A stretch of DNA of 64,000 nt from Brachycybe producta (taxonomy: Eukaryota > Arthropoda > Diplopoda > Playtdesmida > Andrognathidae). This document shows positions 57,065-64,000 of this stretch, piece by piece. The notes under the pieces are model-generated. The model did no database searches. It was not told the origin of the DNA and saw nothing but the letters and a program-made list of their open reading frames with translations. Position numbers and translations under genes: made by a program. Numbering within the stretch: the stretch's first letter is position 1; every line of letters starts with the position of its first letter. The stretch is taken from contig JAUPFP010000045.1 in NCBI GenBank assembly GCA_036925085.1, forward strand, positions 1,302,001-1,366,000, written 5' to 3'.

Positions 57065-57375
57065 GAGTTTAGAAATTTTTTTAAGAAACTAGAAAAGTAA
57101 CTGGTTCACGTTAGTGAATTCTCATATTGAAATTGATATTTATAGGCCTATTGTAAACCAAACTTTGTGGCAGGTTGAAACTGGCCACAGTATCAGATAA
57201 TTTTTTTTTCGGCTTAAGGTGGTTTTAAAGTGAAAATATGCCTTTCGAACTCTTCATTATTTTGTCTTTCAGGGGAAAAATGAAGAGAATCTTGAAAGTG
57301 ATTTAGAAACTCAAATCACTTAGGTGTATTTTTATGTTGATAACTTTCAAAATGACCCTTTTATAATGACCCACC
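57065..57375. mobile_element. Family A copy, host of the 673-bp palindrome
   Basis: AAGAAACTAGAAAAGTAACT is followed near 57220 by GGTGGTTTTAAAGTGAAAAT, TCTTTCAGGGGAAAAATGAA and GTGATTTAGAAACTCAAATC. It ends in TTTTTATGTTGATAACTTTC and AAAATGACC, where family A arms normally turn back. Element E begins a few bases later, so E seems to have inserted into the A loop. Confidence 0.55.
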
Positions 57376-57378
57376 TTT

Positions 57379-58051
57379 AAGAGGGTGCATCGCAAAATGA
57401 CTTCGAAAAATCTCCGCAAAAAGCGCTAGCATCGTTTTTCTATTGAACCCATAGACCCAATGTTAAAGAAGAAACGTTAGTTTTTAAAATACACAGTCTC
57501 GCGGCAATACGTTTATTTTTCATATTTAAAGTTGTCCAATTTTGATGGTTCAAAATGTAATGTGCATCTTAAATATATGCTGATCTTGTGATAGAATGAC
57601 AAAAAATTGGTAAGTTCGGTTCTATTTTTAAAAAGCATTTCAAAATCGCTAATTTCTAACTCTTATGTTAAACTCCATTGAGTACGCCCTCGTAAGCAAA
57701 AAAAAACATCCATTAAAATGCTCGTTACGAGGACGTACTCAATGGAGTTTAACATAAGAGTTAGAAATTCGCGATTTTGAAATGCTTTTTAAAAATAGAA
57801 CCGCACTTATCAATTTTTTTGCTATTCTATCACTCGATCAGCATATATTTAAAGTACACATTGCACTTTGAAAACTTAATATTGGACAACTTTAAATATG
57901 AAAAATAAAACTTATTGCGGGCGCGACTGTGTACCGGGTATTTTAAAAATTAACGTTTTTTCTTTAACATTGGGTCTATGGGCTCAATAGAAAAACGATG
58001 CAAGCGCTTTTTGCTGAGATTTTTCGAAGTAATTTTGCGATGTAGCCTCTT
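57379..58051. mobile_element. Family E, 673-bp element that is one long hairpin
   Basis: The left arm, about 57379-57695, and the right arm, about 57725-58051, mirror each other along nearly their whole length. Shared blocks include GCATCGTTTTTCTATTGA, CATAGACCCAATGTTAAAGA, TTTCATATTTAAAGTTGTCC, AAATATATGCTGATC and TAACTCTTATGTTAAACTCC. About 29 bp separate them. By eye the arms are somewhat under 90% identical. The ends are AAGAGG...ATCGCAAAAT. There is no coding frame. No clear target duplication was found, although the boundary with the family A host is sharp. Confidence 0.85.
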
Positions 58052-58059
58052 AAAAGGCA

Positions 58060-59640
58060 CCAGTAATGAGGTTTTATTGCAGCTAAGTAGCAGTAATGAA
58101 CATATGAGAATGAGCTTTTGCTCAGAAACATTACTTTCATCAGTTATTCCTGTTGGCTTCTAATCTTCTCAAATGTAAATGACATTGTGTTATTATTATT
58201 AAATACATTTACATTGTATTGATGTCATCACCCTGTATTAAAGTATTGAATATTTTTTTTGTGTTTTATTGTTTCTAAATTGTTAAATGGAACTGAAAGA
58301 GCTCTTAAAAAAAAGTTCTTTAACGATTTTTTTTCTTGTTAAATTTCCGTTTACTAATTGGTTTTTAATGCCACACTCACTGTATGGTTTCCAATAAGCT
58401 ATTAGCTCCCATTCCCAACACAACAATCTATTTTTTTCTTCTTCTTACTTTGTCCAATTGGATATTTTTTTTTACCATAAATAAAGTAACTGTTGTTCAT
58501 TAACGTTACATAAATTATTTAAGTTGTGTTTGTGCTTCCTTGGAAACCGGTTGTTGTGTCATTCATTCATTTGTTCAATACTAATACGATACAGACAGTA
58601 AATCCATAGGTGTACATAGTAAATATATGGCACCAGTATAGGAGAAGGAGGACGAGGGTGGGAAATTACGATTATTTATAATGGAAATGTTTATTTATTG
58701 TCGTGTATATTATTATTATTACTAACTTACTGGTAAAAAGGGCCAGTAACTCTTAAAAGTTCATCGACATTGAATAAAGTAGTTTCCTTATTATTTACTA
58801 CTGTACTTACTGGCTGTTCATTTTTAAGGAAAGTGAAACCTGTATGTAATAAAATACTCTTTTGCGAAAGTGTCCCATGAGGTACAATGTAACACAGGTT
58901 GAGGCTTTTAACAATCAACCTGTATCATGTTTTTTTAGGTTTAAAGGAGGCTAAACTGCACATTGCAATGAATTTTGTTGAAAAATGGTACATTTTTGGG
59001 GGGAAATGGGATTTTTTAGTTTTAAATGTTGGATGAAGTTTGGTTTTGAACTTGTGGAAACAAAAAAGTTTCCACAATACGAGGTCCAGTCGAAAAGTTC
59101 TCTGGGCAAGGGGAGCGAGGCACTTTTGTTCTATTCAATTTTTTTTTTGGTACCAATGCTTTTGTTGGTCAAACTTGTAGCTCTTTTACATTTTCACTCC
59201 TGAGTTGATGTACAAATCAATATTAATATTGTGTGTTTGTTTGTTATATGGGTATGTCTATCGCAATTTTGTGGCATGTTCACTGACCACCTTCATATAA
59301 GTATGATATCAAATTGTACATTATTATCAATCATTATTGATTTTGAAGCCTGGTTTTGTATTGTTGTAGACATATCTTTCAACACTAAATCATATTTGGT
59401 AGAGGAAGGGGGGAAGGTAGGGTAAATATGTGTGTGGGGGGGGGTTTTGACACACACATATGGCTGACATATTTGTGATGGTCATACATGTTTTATTTTT
59501 TTTTTTTTCTTCTCTTAATTCTATTGAATTTACTTCAGAACTTATATTTCTTGTTGCTTTTTTGTACCTGTGTGAATTTCTAAACTTCAATTGTTGTTGA
59601 GTATAAAGTATGGCAGCATAATGTTGGCATAGCAACTGTA
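58060..59640. other. No gene supported
   Basis: Short frames only. A small palindrome lies at about 58163-58218 (AATGTAAATGACATTGTG against TACATTTACATTG). ATCACCCTGTA at about 58228 looks like one end of a mariner-type element, but I could not find its partner. Confidence 0.45.
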
Positions 59641-59651
59641 TGTACATTGTA

Positions 59652-60276
59652 CAGTGTTAAGAAAAAGTATCAGATGTTCAAAATTATTTCTGTTTATTTG
59701 TAGAAAAAGAAAATGTTTTCTTGAAGTACATATTAGAATCTTACTTTTACGAAATGGTAACATAAGAGTTGTAAAATTCAAAATAAAAATTAAGAACTTC
59801 GGTTTAAAAAGTGAAAATGACAAGTAAATTAATTTTATCTGCCAAAATTTATAAATGGAGAAGCATATAATTGACATTGGGAATGTGGGCCTCGTACGCC
59901 TGATGGGCTTTACATGCCTGGTAGGCCTCATATGCTTTGTTTACTGTGCTGACTAAAGTTTTGTGGACATGGCTTCAGTTTCTTTTCCGATAAAATGTAG
60001 GTATTTATTTGTTCACCACTGACCAAATACCTAATATTTTTTAATTATTTCATTTGTATAAATTAAAATACATTACATGTATTTGAATACTTAGATTCTT
60101 AGTTTTTATTTACAGGATGATTTATTGAAATATTAAAGGTTTTTATTGTTTTAAGAATCTCTATATTATTGAGAAGTTTCTAAGATTTTGTTGTATTTAA
60201 GTTTTAACAATTAAAAAATAAACTTTACAAATTGCAATAATGTATCTGATGGTTCTGGTACTTTTTACTAACCCTG
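59652..60276. mobile_element. Mariner-type MITE, 625 bp
   Basis: The left end CAGTGTTAAGAAAAAGTATC and the right end on the minus strand, CAGGGTTAGTAAAAAGTACC, are flanked by TA (59650-59651 and 60277-60278). The interior is non-coding and carries an inverted family H tract. Confidence 0.7.
59886..59938 (-). repeat. Family H tract, inverted, inside a mariner MITE
   Basis: On the minus strand it reads AGGCCTACC, AGGCATGTA, AAGCCCATC, AGGCGTACG, AGGCCC in strict 9-bp steps. The Lys-Pro/Arg-Pro-rich open frame across it on the minus strand is explained by the repeat. Confidence 0.6.
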
Positions 60277-60279
60277 TAT

Positions 60280-61730
60280 GTACTCAAAGAACCAAACAAA
60301 CCCTAGGTTTTTTTTTGTGTTGCTTTTTGTGTATTTTTTTGTTATATTTGTACAATTAAGCAAAAAAAAAAAAAGGTTTTTGTAAGCATTACTTTATGTC
60401 GCTTCTATTGCAATCATTTTTTTAATGATTTTTTTTAATTGGAAATTGTTGTTTAATTTGGATTTGATCCAAACATAATTTAGTTCATAAGAAAAAGGGG
60501 CTGGAATACATGGACAATGACTATGTCTCTGGAAACTTACATGCTGTAAAGTTTGCATTAGATTGATTGTTAGGATTTCTAGAGAGAGAGAAAAGAATTT
60601 CCGGATGTGCTTGATTTTACCATTTTCGACTCGAAAAGGAGGAGAAAATTGAAAGCCTCGTATTATAATGTAATGGTGCAAATCATCACACTTAAAGTCG
60701 CCAGATTTAATATTTAATTTTCTCAAGAAATCAACTACCCGGATTAGATTGGTAGCATTATTTTTAAAAATGTTATCTTTGCAGTTGTTCTTTAGTTTTT
60801 GAACACAGCCAATGGCAAATTATGAAATAATTTTTGAAGCTTCTAATTTCTAAATATTTGTGGCTTCAGTTTGAGTTTTAAAAATTGCTTTAATTTGTTA
60901 TAATAATTAGCAAAGAAGATAAAGTTAAACATTTAGTCCATTTCTAGTCTCTAAACTCTCCATTTAGTTTATGAGAACAACCTTAATGGCAATTCGATAA
61001 TAAAACCTTAATATTCGTTTAGACACATCATCATCCATCTTTTATTTATTTTTTAGTAGAAACTTTTTAAAAGTTAACTTATTTTTTTTGTCTTCTTCTT
61101 TGAGACATATTATGACGATAACATCACTTTTGGTTGAAAGTAATTTTTAGCAATTTACAGAGATCATTAAATAGTACTTTGAAGTTATTGCTTTAAAAGC
61201 ATTCTTTAAATCTAAAGTGTGTGTTTATTAGAGACTTGCATTTTTAGTTATTTTTTTTTTGTTTCTGTTGTTTCTATAAAATGAAAGATAAATTTAGAGA
61301 TCTGCCTTTCTTTCTCTTATTTTACTAATGCTGTTTTGTTGTAAGCTTTTGAGAGGAACTTAAAGTTTAGAGAGAAAAAAGTGCAAAAAAAAAAAGTTTT
61401 ATGTTCTTTAGTTAGATAATGTTTTCTTGTATTGTTTACAAGGTTTTTCGGTTTTCTTTTTAAACTGACGCATTTTTTGGTGGCTGGATGTTCTAAAGTG
61501 GCCATTATATTACATTAAAGGTTTTTGATGCCTACAGATTTTTTTGGGGAAAATTTTTTAGATCATTGGTAGTTTGGATTTTGATGATGAGAAAGGACTG
61601 GCAAAAAAATTCTGGGAAATTTTCAATAAATATTGTTCGAAAATTGTCACACTATGGTGGAGGTTCATGTTTTTGTGTGATTTGTTTGTGAAAATTACAA
61701 AATAATTATTTAAAATATGAAATCATGAAG
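60280..61730. other. No gene seen
   Basis: AT-rich, short frames only, no bounded repeat recognised. Confidence 0.45.
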
Positions 61731-61739
61731 CTTAAGATG

Positions 61740-62015
61740 GTTATTCCCGTCTTTTTCTTGATTAAAATTAAGAGAAACTAGAAAGTGGTTTAGAAACTTG
61801 AAGGGTAGCTCAATTACTTAAGGGTATTTTCATGTTGTTGGTATCTTTTAAAAGAAACTTTTTATAGGTAAAATTTGGAAAAAAAAATTTGAATTATTTT
61901 TTAACTCACATAAAACGCTTACTTTGAAATTTATCAACGTATACTGTAAATACTCCTAAGTGATTGAGCTACTCTTCTACAACAGCAGTTTCTAAAACAC
62001 ATTCAGATTTTTCTG
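61740..62015. mobile_element. Family A copy with both arms
   Basis: The forward arm has GTGGTTTAGAAACTTGAAGG, GTAGCTCAATTACTTAAGGG and TATTTTCATG. The mirror arm has TACTTTGAAATTTATCAACG, CCTAAGTGATTGAGCTACTC, TTCTAC and TTTCTAAAACACATTCAG. A family B copy starts about 25 bp later. Confidence 0.65.
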
Positions 62016-62038
62016 TTCATGTTTTATGGTACAATTAC

Positions 62039-62364
62039 TAGTGTTTGGATTTTTATGCAATATCAAGAAATGTTTCTCAATTTATGGCCCAAGAGCCAAT
62101 TGTAAAGTAACAATCCCGGTTAGATCAACTAATAATTGTTTTTTTTCAATCGAAAACTCTTGTTAGAGACTAGAATTCTAGTTGACAATTTATAGTAATT
62201 ACTGATCAGGCATCTAGTCTTTGACCAGCCTTTTTGATTAGAAAAAGAATAATTACAGTTGCTCTAATGATGATGATGATGATGATTACTTCATAATTGG
62301 CACTTTGGACCACGAAATGAGAAAAGACATTTTTGCTTGATGTTGCATACAAATCCGAGCCCTG
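62039..62364. mobile_element. Family B copy, 326 bp, interior reversed
   Basis: The left end TAGTGTTTGGATTTTTATGC and the right end on the minus strand, CAGGGCTCGGATTTGTATGC, are flanked by ACAATTAC and ATAATCAC, which agree at 6 of 8 positions. The interior has GATGATGATGATGATGATTA near the right, the reverse of other copies, so the core lies in the opposite orientation to the copies at 31099 and 39107. Confidence 0.75.
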
Positions 62365-62622
62365 ATAATCACTTAAAAATGCTAGCTCTAATGATGATCT
62401 TTTGTTTAGAGATCTATAGAGTCCAGTACCCTAGTTGTCAGACATTTGCACAGAAATTAAAATTTCCAATTTTTATATTTTAAGTGTTTCTTCCTGTTGT
62501 ATAAGTCTTATATAGTAAATGTATTGAAGTAGCACTTGTTTTGTTGAGGTGTTTTTTTATTGAACTGGGGTTAAAGATGGGTTTTCTTTATTGCATTTTG
62601 CGCGCTGTATATACAGTAATAG

Positions 62623-62807
62623 ATGTTACTGTCAATCTGCAGAATCAGTCAATCTGCAGACTGCACAACAACCAACCTGCTAGTGAATCTGCAAAATTCA
62701 ACACCTAAAATGTATTGAATTTTGCAGATTCACTAGCAGGTTGGTATGTTTTGAATATTGCCTAGGCAATCTGCAGATTGACTGATTTTGAAGATTGACA
62801 GTAACAT
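62623..62807. mobile_element. Family F palindromic element, 185 bp
   Basis: ATGTTACTGTCAATCTGCAG and AATCAGTCAATCTGCAGA at the left are mirrored at the right. An inner pair, AACCTGCTAGTGAATCTGCA and its mirror, meets at a centre of about 15 bp. CAGATTCACTAG also occurs singly near 26531 and 50084. Non-coding. Confidence 0.75.
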
Positions 62808-62869
62808 ATATAGACATTGAATTTGTCTTGAGAATTACTCTGAAAAAAGGGTAGGGGGAATGAAAATGC

Positions 62870-63260
62870 ATCAAGTTTGTTCAAACTTCACTTTGTGTCA
62901 GTTTTGAGTTTTTTTTTATTTTTAGGTGATAATGGTGCTTTCTCTATCTATCTATCCATCTTTATTGTAAGCCCTTAGATTTATTTTTGTTGAGGAGAAA
63001 GCTTTTCCTCCCCCACCTTCTATTTCATATATATAATATAATAAAATAAAATGCATTTTACTTTTTTTTTCTATAATATATATTGTATAATAGATAACAT
63101 AATAGATTTTGGAAGATATGGTGGTGTCAGAGTCTAGTCAAATACATGACTTATTTAATTATCAAAGGGAAAACATATAAGCACTAAAATGAGAAAAGGG
63201 TCTAAAAAGGAAGTGACTTTAATTTTCTTTGATAAAAAAGAACACACCATTTAGAAAGTG
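62870..63260. other. No gene seen
   Basis: A short CTAT repeat lies near 62943 and AT-rich text follows. No feature recognised. Confidence 0.5.
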
Positions 63261-63263
63261 TCT

Positions 63264-63584
63264 TGGTGGTACCCATTTCAAAGGAGTCCACCTCAAACGA
63301 CTAACGAGGGTTTGAGGTGGAGGCTAGCTATCACGGGATTCTATTAAGTGTGCTTATGTTTCAGTCCGGAGACCAAATTAACATCATCCACATTAAGTTA
63401 ACTAAGCATATGGTTACTATTGTTAAAAAAAATATGCTTTTCCCCTTCATATAGTGGAGGCAGATGATAAGGGCCGAGCGTGCCAGCGAGTTCCTATCAT
63501 TATACTCCAACCTCCATTAGCTAGAAGCATTGCTAGCCTCCACCACCACCCACTTTCATCTTAGTTCGAGATGGAACCCACCAA
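63264..63584. mobile_element. Family G copy 3, 321 bp
   Basis: The ends TTGGTGGTACCCATTTCAAA and, on the minus strand, TTGGTGGGTTCCATCTCGAA are related. The left arm continues CTCAAACGACTAACGAGGGT, TTGAGGTGGAGGCTAGC. The right arm on the minus strand continues to GGTGGAGGCTAGCAATGCTT. Non-coding. It is the clearest member of the family. Confidence 0.7.
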
Positions 63585-63589
63585 TTTCT

Positions 63590-64000
63590 TCAGTGACATT
63601 TTATAAGTATAAAAAAGGGGTTTATCATAAATGGAAAAAAGGTCAGTCAGCTAATGCAATATTTTTTATATTGATTTTCTATTAAGGTATCCATCAGGAT
63701 TTCTGTTTTTGTTTTTGTCTTCAGTGTGAATATTGTTTTATTTTTGCTACATTAATGCATTGCACGTTTTTTTTTTTAAAAGAGACTTCGAGATAGAAGT
63801 TTGTTTGCTCATAGTTTTGCATTCGTGGTTAGCCTAAATGACGAATTAGCCACTGGAGAATAAGCTTCCGGTAAAAATATTCTGATTGATGAGAGAGGAG
63901 TGGCCATTATGATGATGGCTCAAGAAAAAGCGACGGAAGAAAGAAAAAAAACCCAGTGCATTAAAATTGCACTATTGCACGAATCTATACTGTAGTCCTA
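63590..64000. other. No gene seen at the right edge
   Basis: Short frames and a T run near 63766. Nothing supports an exon up to the end of the window. Confidence 0.45.

Noticed and set aside
58163-58240. Mariner element ending ATCACCCTGTA
   Set aside because: No matching opposite end was found, so no element is called.
59587-59931. 114-codon minus-strand frame with an Arg/Lys-Pro-rich start
   Set aside because: The striking start comes from the 9-bp family H repeat and the rest is mariner MITE sequence.
1-64000. tRNA, rRNA and snRNA genes
   Set aside because: I looked for GTTCGAATC-type B boxes and familiar rRNA/snRNA text on both strands and saw none; a covariance-model scan would be decisive.

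Overview
The window is AT-rich nuclear DNA of a eukaryote, most likely an invertebrate animal. It is full of long poly-T and poly-A runs, simple repeats and short non-autonomous transposons. Coding sequence is sparse and looks split by GT-AG introns, and there are no operons, ribosome binding sites or other prokaryotic signs. I cannot fix the phylum. A Ty1/copia element primed by what looks like initiator-Met tRNA, Tc1/mariner-like, hAT-like and Mutator-like small elements, and AT-rich intergenic DNA would fit many marine invertebrates, for example tunicates or cnidarians.

Layout. 1-5000 is mostly empty, with one 518-bp inverted-repeat element. 5015-5428 (minus strand) holds a candidate two-exon gene for a 76-residue protein. 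7047-7649 is a hAT-like remnant. Beside it, at 7663-12653, lies a complete-looking Ty1/copia element with two LTRs that appear identical and a 5-bp target duplication, so it inserted recently. 13.3-15.1 kb carries a mariner-type MITE and a multi-layer nest of elements. 16.15-17.03 kb is an old six-unit tandem array interrupted by a palindromic element. 19-27 kb carries copies of several inverted-repeat families, including a near-perfect 203-bp palindrome. 29.6-30.4 kb has a GC-richer island and a LINE scrap. 31-41 kb is a mosaic of two foldback families (A and B below) and two inverted copies of a third. 41.6-45.8 kb holds the best host-gene evidence: a promoter-like stretch, an exon with a signal peptide and consensus splice sites, and a possible terminal exon. 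46-64 kb is again a transposon mosaic, including a 673-bp element that is one long hairpin and a hAT element with a perfect 8-bp target duplication.

Families named here. A: foldback units with the core GAAACTAGAAGGG, one complete copy having mariner-like ends. B: 230-330-bp hAT-like elements with ends like CAGGGCTCGGAT and an internal ATC run. C: about 180 bp, two copies. D: palindromes with ACAGGCA ends, a GGCTCCGCCC core and 9-10-bp target duplications. E: the 673-bp hairpin. F: a 185-bp palindrome. G: TTGGTGG-ended elements. H: dispersed repeats with a 9-bp period. I and J: further inverted-repeat elements. K: a small paired repeat. Many are nested (D in a tandem array, E in A, B in or next to A, C in G), which gives a relative insertion order. 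By eye the plus strand is rich in T and G over long stretches, as expected if much of the window is intron of plus-strand genes; I have not computed this.
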